A stretch of 64,000 nt of DNA, taken from positions 1 through 64,000 of the forward strand of contig NZ_BAJR01000014.1 in assembly GCF_000613805.1 (NCBI RefSeq), read 5' to 3'. The DNA is from Phocaeicola paurosaccharolyticus JCM 15092 (GTDB lineage Bacteria; Bacteroidota; Bacteroidia; Bacteroidales; Bacteroidaceae). The notes under the pieces are model-generated. The model was not told where the DNA came from. It did not search any database and saw only the letters and a list, made by a program, of their open reading frames with translations. Numbering within the stretch: position 1 is the stretch's first letter; the number at the start of each line of letters is the position of its first letter. This document shows positions 1 to 9,442 of this stretch, one piece after another. The translations under genes and the position numbers were made by a program.

Positions 1-1
1 T

Positions 2-48
2 AAAAAAAGAATCACTAAAGCTGTTTTATGACAACTATAGTGATTCTT
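2..48 (-). terminator. Terminator of the threonine operon
   Basis: Inverted repeat with arms of 11 bp (7-17 and 38-48, AAGAATCACTA against TAGTGATTCTT). Read on the minus strand the hairpin is followed by a run of seven Ts. It lies directly downstream of thrC, as expected for a rho-independent terminator. Confidence 0.8.
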
Positions 49-74
49 CCTTTTATTGATTCTAAGACAGATAG

Positions 75-1379
75 CTAATCAATGTTCATCAGATATTTCT
101 TGAATGAGTCGAAGCTTTTATCCATCTGGACGCTCTGCTTTGTTCCCTTCATAAACTCCTGAAGTTTCTTAGGTATTGCTATCTCCTCCCTTATTATACC
201 CTGAACAGTATTTAAGAATTTAGCAGGATGAGCCGTTTCAAGGAATACTCCGGTCTCGCCTTTCTTTAAGCTTTCAGAGAGAGCACGATATCCGCAAGCG
301 CCATGAGGATCGAGAAGGTATCCTGTCTCGGTATATGCTGTAGATACAATGTCACTTATCTGTTCATCCGAGTAGGTCACTCCTTCAATATCCTTACATA
401 TCTCATCGTGGCTACATCCATACAGGTCGAGTACACGTGCAAAGTTGCTTGGATCACCAACATCCATAGCATTTGCTATTGTAGAGACAGAAGGACGTGG
501 CTTATACTCACCACTCTTGAGATAGTTATAGAAAATATCATTCTTATTGTTGGCTGCTATGAATCTCTTGATAGGCAATCCCATCTTCTTTCCGAAGAGA
601 CCAGCAGTAATATTACCGAAGTTACCACTTGGAACACATACTACAAGATTATCAGCCTTACCAATCTTCTTCATCTGTGCATAAGCATAGAAGTAGTAAA
701 ATGCCTGTGGCAGGAAGCGGGCAACATTTATTGAATTTGCAGATGTAAGCTTCATATGCTCATTAAGTTCCTTGTCCATGAAGGCATTCTTCACAAGAGC
801 CTGACAATCATCAAAAGTACCATCCACCTCTATTGCTGTTATGTTCTTTCCTAATGTTGTAAACTGCTTCTCCTGTATCTCGCTAACCTTACCTTTAGGA
901 TATAGCACATATACATGAATACCATCTACTCCAAGGAAACCATTTGCAACAGCACTACCTGTATCACCCGAAGTGGCAACAAGTACATTCACCTTTTCCT
1001 CGCCCTCTTTATGAATAAAGTAACCAAGTAATCTTGCCATGAATCGTCCACCTACATCTTTGAATGCAAGAGTAGGTCCATGGAATAGCTCCAGAGAATA
1101 TATGTTGTCCTTAACCTTTACGGCAGGTATATCAAAACTTAGTGTGTCATAAACTATTCCTTTTAGAACATCGGCAGGAACATCCTCTCCAAAGAATGCA
1201 TCGGCTACCTTGTATGCTATTTCCTGAAAAGAGAGTTTATCTATATTGTCAAAGAATTCTTTTGGCAATTTGTTTATCTTTTCAGGCATGTACAGACCTT
1301 TATCTGAAGCCAGGCCATTTACAACAGCCTCTTCAAGTGTTGCATAAGGTGCTTTTTTATTTGTACTGTAATATTTCAT
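75..1379 (-). CDS. thrC: Threonine synthase
   Basis: Converts O-phospho-L-homoserine to L-threonine with pyridoxal phosphate in the cytoplasm, the last step of threonine synthesis. The 434-residue protein has the threonine synthase N-terminal segment (MKYYSTN, EEAV..GLASDKGLYMP) and the PLP-lysine motif in HGPTLAFKDVGGRF near residue 105. The phosphate-binding loop follows in VATSGDTGSA near 135, with a second glycine-rich stretch in VPSGNFGN near 250. Length is normal for the family. It starts 7 bp downstream of the homoserine kinase-like gene, so it is the third gene of the thr operon, and a strong hairpin follows it. No defect is visible. Confidence 0.96.
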   Translation of the reverse strand: MKYYSTNKKAPYATLEEAVVNGLASDKGLYMPEKINKLPKEFFDNIDKLSFQEIAYKVADAFFGEDVPADVLKGIVYDTLSFDIPAVKVKDNIYSLELFHGPTLAFKDVGGRFMARLLGYFIHKEGEEKVNVLVATSGDTGSAVANGFLGVDGIHVYVLYPKGKVSEIQEKQFTTLGKNITAIEVDGTFDDCQALVKNAFMDKELNEHMKLTSANSINVARFLPQAFYYFYAYAQMKKIGKADNLVVCVPSGNFGNITAGLFGKKMGLPIKRFIAANNKNDIFYNYLKSGEYKPRPSVSTIANAMDVGDPSNFARVLDLYGCSHDEICKDIEGVTYSDEQISDIVSTAYTETGYLLDPHGACGYRALSESLKKGETGVFLETAHPAKFLNTVQGIIREEIAIPKKLQEFMKGTKQSVQMDKSFDSFKKYLMNID

Positions 1380-1386
1380 AATATAA

Positions 1387-2613
1387 TTATTTATCAGTAG
1401 ACATAAACTCGTTCATAAATTCATCCTCCTTCATCACTCCATAACTACCTTCAACAGCAGCTATCTCATCGAAAGTCTCCACCTCATCAGGTTCAATACC
1501 CGGATAATATATCAGGAATGGCACAGGCTCATCAGTATGTGTACGCAACTTACATGGAGTTGGATGATCAGGTAATATAGCTATTGCAACCGGTTCATCC
1601 CAATCTTTCACTGCATTATAAATTGGTCCTACAGCTCTCTTATCAAGGTTCTCTATTGTAAGTTGCTTTAATTTGAGATTACCCTCATGTCCGGCCTCAT
1701 CACTTGCCTCGATATGAAGATAGACAAAATCATCTTTTTTCAGAGCTTCCAAGGCTGCTTTAACCTTATTTTCATAGTTTGTATCAAAAAGACCGGTAGC
1801 CCCCTCAACATTTATACGTCTCAAGCCTGCATAGTAGCCTATCCCATTTATCAAGTCTACAGCAGATATTACCGATCCGCTCTTTATAGTTGGATATTTC
1901 TCAGAGAGTTCTTCCATCTGCGGACGGTATCCCGGGCTCCATGGCCATATACTGTTAGCAGGATCTTTTCCCTCAGCTATACGTTTTAGATTTATAGGAT
2001 GATTGGCAAGAAGTTCCTGCGACTTAATGATAAGATAATTAATCAAGTCGGCTGTTGGCTGTGCATCAGGTGTGAGTGCTTTAACCATCAGCGGACGGAA
2101 AGGTTTTAATGGCACATCATGAGGAGGTGTGCAATCAATATTCTTGTTTCCTCCCTTTATAACCAGCAGATGTCTGTACTGAACCCCTGTATAGAAATGA
2201 ACAATATCATTGCCCAACTTCTCCTCCAGGTATTTCACAAGCATATCAGCCTCTTCGGTTGAAATATGTCCTGCAGAGTGATTTTTTAGTATTTCACCCT
2301 CAATACATATTATGTTACAGCGCATAGCCATATCATCATCTCCCAATTCAACGCCAATGCTTGCTGCTTCCAAAGGTCCTCTTCCCTCATAAACTTTAGG
2401 AAGATTGTACCCCATAACCGACATATTTGCCACCTCACTTCCAGGATGGAATCCAGAAGCTACAGTAACAAGTCGCCCTACTCTTCCCATCTTTGCCAAC
2501 ATATCCATGTTGGGTGTAGAAGAGTACTGCAATAGAGTTTTGTTTTGTATAGATTCTTCAGGCCAATCGGCCATACCGTCACCAAGAATAATGATATGTT
2601 TCATAATCATCAA
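1387..2613 (-). CDS. ApgM-family phosphotransferase, probable homoserine kinase
   Basis: By sequence this belongs to the archaeal-type cofactor-independent phosphoglycerate mutase (ApgM) branch of the alkaline phosphatase superfamily. It has the N-terminal metal motif ILGDGMADWP, EGRGPLEAAS near residue 80 and the C-terminal LPDHPTP with HTDEPVPF. It sits between thrA and thrC, where a GHMP-type thrB would be expected, and overlaps the thrA stop by 4 bp (ATGA). From memory, a Bacteroides thetaiotaomicron relative was shown genetically to act as homoserine kinase. With that and the context I infer phosphorylation of homoserine rather than a glycolytic role. ATG codons at 2613 and 2604 are both possible starts; the second begins directly at MKHIIILGDG. 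Confidence 0.85.
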   Translation of the reverse strand: MMIMKHIIILGDGMADWPEESIQNKTLLQYSSTPNMDMLAKMGRVGRLVTVASGFHPGSEVANMSVMGYNLPKVYEGRGPLEAASIGVELGDDDMAMRCNIICIEGEILKNHSAGHISTEEADMLVKYLEEKLGNDIVHFYTGVQYRHLLVIKGGNKNIDCTPPHDVPLKPFRPLMVKALTPDAQPTADLINYLIIKSQELLANHPINLKRIAEGKDPANSIWPWSPGYRPQMEELSEKYPTIKSGSVISAVDLINGIGYYAGLRRINVEGATGLFDTNYENKVKAALEALKKDDFVYLHIEASDEAGHEGNLKLKQLTIENLDKRAVGPIYNAVKDWDEPVAIAILPDHPTPCKLRTHTDEPVPFLIYYPGIEPDEVETFDEIAAVEGSYGVMKEDEFMNEFMSTDK

Positions 2614-5040
2614 ATATTAGCAATGCTCATTATATCAGCGAATACTCCTGCTGCAGTAACACTTGCTCCTGCACCGTATCCCTGTATCATCATTGGATAT
2701 TCATTGTATCTCTCTGTTGTAAGAAGAATAATGTTATTACTTCCTTCAAGTCCGTAGAAAGGATGAGAGTTCCCAACCTCTTCCAACTGTACACTTGCTT
2801 TTCCATTTTCAAGACGTGCAACGAATCTCCATCGTTTGTTCTCATTTTCCAATCTCTTACGTCTTGACTCAAAGTCAGCATCAAGAGATGGAACATTCTT
2901 CCAGAAGTCATCCAAAGAGCCTTCGAAGAATTCATTTGGCACAAAGAGATGTTTTTCCACGTCGCTTTGCTCCAATTTATAACCGGCTTCACGTGCAAGG
3001 ATTACAAGTTTACGTATAACATCCTTTCCACTTAAGTCGATTCTTGGATCAGGTTCCGAGTATCTCTCCTCCTGCGCCATCTTTATAGTACGGCTGAATG
3101 GAACATCAGCACTGATCTTATTGAATATATAGTTAAGTGTTCCACTAAGTACCGCCTCTATCTTAATAATTTTATCACCACTGTTGATAAGGTCGTTTAT
3201 TGTATTAATAATAGGAAGGCCTGCACCTACATTAGTCTCGAAAAGGAATTTAACTCCACGATGACGGGCTATATCCTTTAGTTCACGATACACTTCATAC
3301 TCTGAAGAAGCTGCTATCTTATTTGCTGCAACAACAGAGATATTGTGATTTAAAAAACCTTTATAAAGCGAACACACATCCCCACTAGCAGTACAGTCTA
3401 CAAATACAGAGTTGAATATATTCATCCCTATAATCTCATCGTGAAGCACCTGTAAAGATGACTTCATACCTTTCTCTGCGAGTTCTTCCTTATAGTTTGA
3501 TAAATCTATTCCTTCACGAGTAAAGAGAGCTTTACGTCTGTCGGCTATACCTACGACTTTAAGCTTAAGGTTACGCTCTTTTATAAGCTTCTCCTGCTGA
3601 CTCTTTATCTGCTCAATCAATCTTCCTCCCACAGTACCATGTCCACAGATGAACAGATTCAGTACCTGATATTCAGAAAGGAAGAATGAGTCGTGTATTA
3701 CATTAAGAGATTTTCTCAATGATTTTGACTCCACAACAAATGAGATATTTGTCTCGGAAGCACCTTGAGCGCATGCAATAACACTAACACCATTTCTACC
3801 AATGTGCCGAACAGTTTTCCTGCAATACCCGGAGTATGTTTCATGTTTTCACCTACTATAGCTATAGTAGCAAGATTCATCTCTGCATCAACAGGCTTAT
3901 CTCACCCATCTCAATCTCTTTAGCAAACTCCTGATTCAACACCATGCATGCTAAAGCTGCATCTTCATTACGAACACCAATAGATGTACTGTTTTCTGAA
4001 GAGGCTTGAGATACAAGGAACACACTGATACCGTTTTGAGCTAGAGTCTTGAAAATTCGGTAGTTTACACCGATGACTCCAACCATACCAAGTCCGGTAA
4101 CAGTTATCAGGCTTGTATTATTGATAGATGAAATTCCTTTGATCGCTTTATTTTGATCATTGATCTGACTCTTTATTATAGTTCCGTTTCCCTTAGGATT
4201 AAAAGTGTTCTTTATAAGAACAGGAATGTTCTTGTGGAACACAGGATATATTGTTGGAGGATAAACAACCTTTGCACCGAAGTTACAAAGCTCCATAGCC
4301 TCCACATAACTAAGTTCGTTTATTGTATATGCTGTACTGATTACCTTTGGATCGGCAGTCATAAATCCATCCACATCAGTCCATATTTCAAGTGAGTCTG
4401 CATTAAGTGCTGCTGCAATTATTGAAGCAGTATAGTCGGAACCACCTCTTCCTAGATTAGTAATCTCTCCGCTCTTCTTGTCAGTAGCAATGAATCCAGG
4501 TACTACAGATACCTTAGGCAATTCTAAAAAAGTATTTTTTACAAGTTTATTTGTCAACTCTGAATCAAGGATATGTTTAGAGTGCTTATTTTCTGTCTTT
4601 ATAAATACTCTTGAATCGAACAAAACAGCCTGGTCTATCAATGATGTAACAATCAAAGAAGATAGTCTCTCACCATAGCTTACTATAGTATCTGATGTTT
4701 TTGGAGAGAGGTCTCTGATAAGATATATTCCCTGATAAATATCTCTTAGTTCACTTAGGAGGGTATTAATCTTTACAAGCAGATCATCTTTTACCTCTTT
4801 ATCTTTGATAATCTCATCAATCATTGATATATGAAGTCCTACAATATATGCATACTCTTTCTCGTAATTCTTATCTCCCTTTGATGCCATCAAGGAAGTG
4901 CTAATAAGCTTGTCTGTTATTCCGCCAAGTGCAGAAACAACAACTATAACAGGTTCTTTTACTGCTTCAACAATCTCTTTGACACTCAAAATACTATTTA
5001 CGGAACCTACGGATGTTCCGCCAAATTTCATTACTTTCAT
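2610..5040 (-). CDS. thrA: Bifunctional aspartokinase / homoserine dehydrogenase I, broken by two 1-base frameshifts
   Basis: Catalyses the first and third steps of threonine/methionine synthesis. The aspartokinase half reads from 5040 (MKVMKFGGTSVGS) to a premature stop at 3877. The homoserine dehydrogenase half is open from 3734 down to 2610, with the nucleotide-binding motif GHGTVGG. Between them the second ACT domain is still readable, in a third frame. Adding one base near 3894-3895 restores EIS-PVDAEMNLATIAIVGENM. Adding one near 3799-3800 restores GKLFGTL-GRNGVSVIACAQG. Together they give an 810-residue protein, the normal ThrA length. Both losses are in runs of G/C, so sequence error is more likely than a true pseudogene. 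The start follows a threonine-rich leader, and the end overlaps the next gene. Confidence 0.9.
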
Positions 5041-5095
5041 GTAATTAGAATATTTATATCATGGAAAGGATAAAAGGCCTTCACCATAATAGATT

Positions 5096-5152
5096 AAAAA
5101 AATAAAAATTGCTTATTGCTTGTACCTGCAAGCGTGTATCACGTAGAAACAC
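5096..5152 (-). promoter_or_regulatory. Candidate attenuator hairpins between the leader peptide and thrA
   Basis: On the minus strand, just after the leader stop, there are two adjacent hairpins. The first (5152-5134) is GTGTTTC paired with GTGATACAC, with one mismatch. The second (5133-5118) has a perfect 5-bp stem GCTTG/CAAGC. A T-rich tract follows at 5108-5096. This order (leader, hairpins, T tract, structural gene) fits transcription attenuation. The stems are short, and the T tract starts about 10 nt after the second stem, so the exact terminator is uncertain. Confidence 0.45.
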
Positions 5153-5164
5153 AAAATATTATCA

Positions 5165-5260
5165 TTAACCCCTAAGGGTCATTGTAGTTGATGTGGACAT
5201 TGTAGTTGCCATGTTCCACATACTAATTGTTGTGGTTGTAAATAGATAATATATTGTCAT
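5165..5260 (-). CDS. thrL: Threonine-rich thr operon leader peptide
   Basis: A 31-codon reading frame upstream of thrA on the same strand, starting at the ATG at 5260 and ending in TAA at 5165. Eleven of 31 residues are threonine: positions 2, 8-11, 19-20, 23, 25-26 and 28. The TTTT block and the later TT/TSTT blocks resemble the enterobacterial thr leader in composition, not in sequence. A Bacteroides-type -7 box lies about 30 bp upstream (5290-5297), so this is the first frame on the transcript. Ribosome stalling at Thr codons under threonine shortage would be the expected mode of control. A longer in-frame version from 5353 would start upstream of the promoter and is rejected. The symbol is used by analogy only. 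Confidence 0.75.
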   Translation of the reverse strand: MTIYYLFTTTTISMWNMATTMSTSTTMTLRG

Positions 5261-5289
5261 TAAAATATGTTCTTTTTGATAGAACAATG

Positions 5290-5297
5290 CAAATATA
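5290..5297 (-). promoter_or_regulatory. Putative promoter -7 box of the thr operon
   Basis: TATATTTG on the minus strand matches the Bacteroides -7 consensus TAnnTTTG and lies about 30 bp before the leader ATG. The -33 element is not convincing: the nearest TTTG is only 14 bp away. Confidence 0.5.
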
Positions 5298-5453
5298 AAA
5301 ACTATTTTATACAAACTATCACAATTCAGTTTTTTTTGCGATAAAAATGTCATGCTTTATTCATTTTACATGATATATTGTATAATTATAGGATTAACCT
5401 ATATTTTTTTTACAAGTTCCTATTTTATAATGTTATTATAAATCAATTATAGC

Positions 5454-5461
5454 TACTTTTG
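5454..5461 (+). promoter_or_regulatory. Putative promoter -7 box of radA
   Basis: TACTTTTG matches TAnnTTTG and lies about 40 bp upstream of the radA ATG at 5501. It also covers the GTG at 5461, so that upstream codon cannot be the real start. Confidence 0.55.
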
Positions 5462-5500
5462 TGAGAAAGAAAATAACATTTTCATTAACATATAGAGAGA

Positions 5501-6867
5501 ATGGCAAAAGAGAAAGTAGTTTACGTCTGTACCAATTGCGGACAAGATTCTCCCAAATGGTAGGTAAATGTCCATCGTGTGGAGCTTGGAACAGCTATGT
5601 TGAGCAGGTTGTCAGAAAGGAATCTGCCGTCAAACAAGCTATCTCAGGTTCAAATGGCATGAAATCAAAACCTATGATACTATCCGATATTATCGGTGGT
5701 GAAGAGAGAAGAATTGACATGCGTGATGATGAACTGAACAGAGTATTAGGAGGTGGATTAGTTCCCGGCTCATTGGTCCTACTTGGAGGAGAACCTGGAA
5801 TAGGTAAATCTACCCTCATATTGCAGACTGTACTACGCCTACCCGACAAGAAAGTATTATATGTCTCCGGAGAAGAGAGTGCACAGCAACTCAAGCTCCG
5901 TGCCGACAGAATAAAACATAACTCCAGCGATTGCATGATAGTATGTGAGACATCTATGGAGGAGATTTTTACACATATAAAGAATACATCGCCAGACATT
6001 GTGGTGATAGACTCTATACAGACTATTTCAACTGAAGGAATAGACTCTTCGCCAGGAAGTATAGTACAGATAAGGGAGTGCTCGGCATCAATACTGAAAT
6101 TTGCCAAAGAGAGCAACATCCCCGTAATACTTATCGGCCATATTAATAAGGAGGGAACAATTGCCGGACCAAAAGTCTTGGAACATATTGTAGACACGGT
6201 CATACAGTTTGAAGGAGACCAGCACTATATGTACCGTATACTTAGAAGCATAAAGAACCGCTTTGGCAGTACTTCTGAACTCGGTATTTATGAGATGCGA
6301 CAAGATGGATTGCGACAGGTTAGTAATCCTTCCGAGTTACTGCTCAGTCAGGATCACGAAGGAATGAGCGGAGTCTCAATAGCATGTGCTGTTGAGGGAA
6401 TACGACCATTCCTTATCGAAACCCAGGCACTTGTGAGCACAGCCGCTTATGGAATGCCTCAACGTTCTTCTACAGGATTTGACTTACGACGTATGAATAT
6501 GCTACTGGCTGTACTTGAGAAGAGGGTCGGATTTAAACTGGCACAAAAAGATGTCTTCCTGAATATAGCAGGAGGGCTTAAAGTTAATGATCCGGCAATA
6601 GACCTGTCAGTCATCAGTGCCATACTTTCAAGCAATATGGATAGTGATATTGAGTCAGGTCTTTGTATGGCAGGAGAAGTAGGGCTTAGCGGTGAGATAC
6701 GACCGGTAAATCGTATAGAACAGAGAATTGGAGAAGCACAGAAACTGGGCTTCAAACAGATTCTTATACCAAAGCATAACCTGCAAGGTCTTGATACTAA
6801 AAACATTAAAATTGAGATTACCCCTGTAAAAAAAGTCGAAGAGGCTTTCAGAATACTTTTCGGATAA
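5501..6867 (+). CDS. radA: DNA repair protein RadA (Sms), one 1-base frameshift near the start
   Basis: RecA-like ATPase that aids branch migration in recombinational repair. The true start is the ATG at 5501: MAKEKVVYVCTNCGQDSPKW carries the first CxxC of the zinc finger. A base is then missing near 5559-5561 (TGGTAG where TGGGTAG is expected), giving a stop in frame. The other frame continues with VGKCPSCGAWNSY, the second CxxC. With one G restored the protein is 455 residues, normal for RadA. Walker A is GGEPGIGKST, and the KNRFGST motif and C-terminal Lon-like domain (SGEIRPV) are present. It is the first gene of a plus-strand run and ends 30 bp before the next gene. Confidence 0.92.
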
Positions 6868-6897
6868 GAATTATAAAACAACAAAACAAAAAATATT

Positions 6898-8754
6898 ATG
6901 ATAAAATACGTAAACTATCTTTTAGTTTATTTATTGCTCCTTTTTGTCTCTTCATGTGATATGCCATTCGATGATAGCTATCATGTAGAGATACCACATC
7001 AAGAGAGCATTCCTATGTCTATTGACCTTAATGTCATAACAAATGGGCAAACAATATTAATAAACGGGAATAGTGATATAGCATTCTCACTATCAGCATT
7101 GGACAAGAATGTCTCTGCTGCCATATTTACATTAGGCAGTAAAAAATGGGAAGTGAAAGCTAGTGAGGGTGTTATTAATATCCTTCAAGATGAAATTCCA
7201 GCAGGAAATTATACTTTGGAGTGTGAAATGTATGTAAAGACTAATACAGGAAGCATAGCCGACCAATTTGATCAGGAATTTTATTACGGGAAGATGTCAT
7301 GGCCTGTTATTGTCGACTACTCCATAGAAACTCCTGAACTTATCTCACAATCAATTACCAATGACAAATATCTTAAGTTGACCTGGATGAAGCCAATGAC
7401 AAATCACCTTGTTTTGAAAGGTTACAGGCTTTGGTACAGTAATGATAATATTGATGGCTACAGAAATATTACAATTGCTCCTGATCAGACAAGCTATATC
7501 GACAGACTATATGTAGGTGAAAAATGTGAATATTCTCTGGTAGCTCTTTTTGAAAAGGAGAATAGCAGCTCCGAAATAGTATGGCCAATGGGAACGTTGA
7601 AGATGGAGAACAAAATTACCACCTATTCAACAATAAACAGCGATGGTAACATATTGATTAATTGGGATACTCCATACAGATGCAAAGCGGTAATAACCAA
7701 AGATGGTAAGAAATATATGCCTCAGGAAGAGGAAAGATATATTACATTTGCCACTCCCCCTATAACAGAGAATATATGGAGCTCTTTTTTTGAAGTGCTT
7801 GTACAGATTCAGGCTTATGATGAGCCCAACAAGAATATCTTTTCTAGATATAGTAAATTCCCATATTACGCAAAACAGATTGGTGAGCCATGGTCAAAAT
7901 TCACATGGAACAAAAAAGAGAATGTAGTATATGTGCAATATTCAAACAAACTCATTAGCTATCAGCTTCCGGATTATAAACTTATCGCAACAAAAGATTT
8001 TAATAGCAGCTATATAACCGATTTGTGCTCATCTCCGACAAATGAGTTGGTTGCAATAAGAGTAGATAATGATGGAGTAAACGATAATACAAACATCTAT
8101 ATACTAAATGGCAAATCAATGAATGAGGTGTGTCACATTGAGGCTAATGATATGAAGTATAATGGATTAGGCAGACAACATTTGATGTATATGACCAATG
8201 ATAACAAATTGGTATATTTTTCAGAGCAGAATGGTAATATGAAAGGTATAGCATGCAATCTGTATACCGGAGTAAAGGAGAAAAGTTTTTCTCTCAACAC
8301 AAAATATGGCGCAGCATACCCTACTATCTCTAGCGATGGTAAGACTATGTTTTATGAAGAGGATAATGACCCTTATATGGTGAAACTCGATAACTATGAG
8401 GTAAAGGAAATTAAATCTCTGAATAATGAACGAGCAGGCAATTTCTTCATATTCAACCCTCAAAACAACAACGAGGCAATGATAGATAGAGATGAAAAGA
8501 TATATGTAGTCGATGTTACAACTGGAAATACAGTAAGAGAATTTGCTCTGCCTGCAACAACTGGTGCATCTTGCTGCGACCCTGTAAGTGGATACATACT
8601 GGCATCAGCTCAAGACAGAATATATGTTATATCTTCACAAGACGGAGCAATACTATTCCAGCTACCAAACAATAGCAGAGCACTACTTATGAACAACTAT
8701 TTAGTATCAGATTACGGATTGATTATGAATATCAAAAACTACTTAATAAAATGA
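6898..8754 (+). CDS. Lipoprotein with fibronectin-like and beta-propeller segments, function unknown
   Basis: A 618-residue secreted protein I do not recognise as a named family. The N-terminus is a lipoprotein signal with lipobox VSSC at Cys20. Residues about 140-230 look like a fibronectin type III fold (LTWMKPMTNHLVLKGYRLWYS). Residues about 335-618 hold repeated short beta-strand units of a propeller (YITDLCSSPTNELVAI, AYPTISSDGKTMFYEE, YVISSQDGAILFQLP). The stop overlaps the ATG of a small outer-membrane barrel gene (ATGA), so the two are very likely co-translated and may act together at the outer membrane. It follows radA by 30 bp. Confidence 0.75.
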   Translation: MIKYVNYLLVYLLLLFVSSCDMPFDDSYHVEIPHQESIPMSIDLNVITNGQTILINGNSDIAFSLSALDKNVSAAIFTLGSKKWEVKASEGVINILQDEIPAGNYTLECEMYVKTNTGSIADQFDQEFYYGKMSWPVIVDYSIETPELISQSITNDKYLKLTWMKPMTNHLVLKGYRLWYSNDNIDGYRNITIAPDQTSYIDRLYVGEKCEYSLVALFEKENSSSEIVWPMGTLKMENKITTYSTINSDGNILINWDTPYRCKAVITKDGKKYMPQEEERYITFATPPITENIWSSFFEVLVQIQAYDEPNKNIFSRYSKFPYYAKQIGEPWSKFTWNKKENVVYVQYSNKLISYQLPDYKLIATKDFNSSYITDLCSSPTNELVAIRVDNDGVNDNTNIYILNGKSMNEVCHIEANDMKYNGLGRQHLMYMTNDNKLVYFSEQNGNMKGIACNLYTGVKEKSFSLNTKYGAAYPTISSDGKTMFYEEDNDPYMVKLDNYEVKEIKSLNNERAGNFFIFNPQNNNEAMIDRDEKIYVVDVTTGNTVREFALPATTGASCCDPVSGYILASAQDRIYVISSQDGAILFQLPNNSRALLMNNYLVSDYGLIMNIKNYLIK

Positions 8755-9431
8755 AAAGCAAAATAATAATGCTCTTTGTGGTAATTGGAATATTCGTATC
8801 CCAATCAGCAAAAGCACAGTTCTTCGTAGAGTATAATTTAGGATATGGCACATTCAACATGGCAGATTTGAAATCTCTACTAAGTAAAGACAATACGGTA
8901 GATGGATTAAAAACAACAAATAATTTCCCGGGTTACTTTACACATGGTATACATGCAGGATTTATGAAAGGACATTCGTCATTCGGTATAAACTTAGGAT
9001 ACCAAAACACAGGCGGACAAAGAGCTGTTGAGGACTATTCCGGAGAGTACAAATATCAGATTCGTGCTAAAGGATATAAAACTGCCCTATTCTATCGTTA
9101 CAGATTAACAAAGGCAGACAAACTCTCTCTCTTTGCAGAGATGGCTCCAGGTGCAATATTCAACAATGTGAATATGAAGAGCTCTTTATACCTTACTGCT
9201 TCTGAACAGTCAAAGAAAGATGAGGCTAATCTGAAAGGCATTAATCTTTTCGTTGAGCCGGCATTGGTAGCAAGATATCAGATAAACAAGATGTATCTGC
9301 AGTTACATGCAGGATATCAATGGTCGCCTATAAAACCTAAACTAAATTATAATGGAAATAAAACAACAGTTAATGCAGATTGGGATGGACTTAGGATAAG
9401 TTTAGATTTTGTTGTAACTTTGCAGAAATAA
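8751..9431 (+). CDS. Small outer-membrane beta-barrel protein
   Basis: A 226-residue protein with a signal peptide ending near AKA-QFFVEYNLGYG. Alternating aromatic/hydrophobic strands follow, typical of an 8- to 10-strand barrel: GIHAGFMKGHSSFGINLGYQN, KTALFYRYRL, MYLQLHAGYQWSP and the terminal strand GLRISLDFVVTLQK. No catalytic motif is visible. It overlaps the upstream lipoprotein gene by 4 bp, and the pair looks like one functional unit. The class (porin-like family) is inferred from strand pattern only. Confidence 0.75.
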   Translation: MKSKIIMLFVVIGIFVSQSAKAQFFVEYNLGYGTFNMADLKSLLSKDNTVDGLKTTNNFPGYFTHGIHAGFMKGHSSFGINLGYQNTGGQRAVEDYSGEYKYQIRAKGYKTALFYRYRLTKADKLSLFAEMAPGAIFNNVNMKSSLYLTASEQSKKDEANLKGINLFVEPALVARYQINKMYLQLHAGYQWSPIKPKLNYNGNKTTVNADWDGLRISLDFVVTLQK

Positions 9432-9442
9432 TATAACTGGTT

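Noticed and set aside
303-734. 143-codon frame on the plus strand inside thrC
   Set aside because: It is antisense to a well-supported gene, has no recognisable family and no promoter.
1387-2613. Naming the gene as a glycolytic phosphoglycerate mutase
   Set aside because: Its position between thrA and thrC, with overlap, and the absence of thrB favour homoserine kinase.
5165-5353. 62-codon version of the thr leader starting at 5353
   Set aside because: The extra N-terminus lies upstream of the likely promoter and has no Thr enrichment; the ATG at 5260 is preferred.
5595-6203. 202-codon minus-strand frame inside radA
   Set aside because: Shadow of radA in the opposite strand; Ser/Ile/Thr-rich low-complexity translation without motifs.
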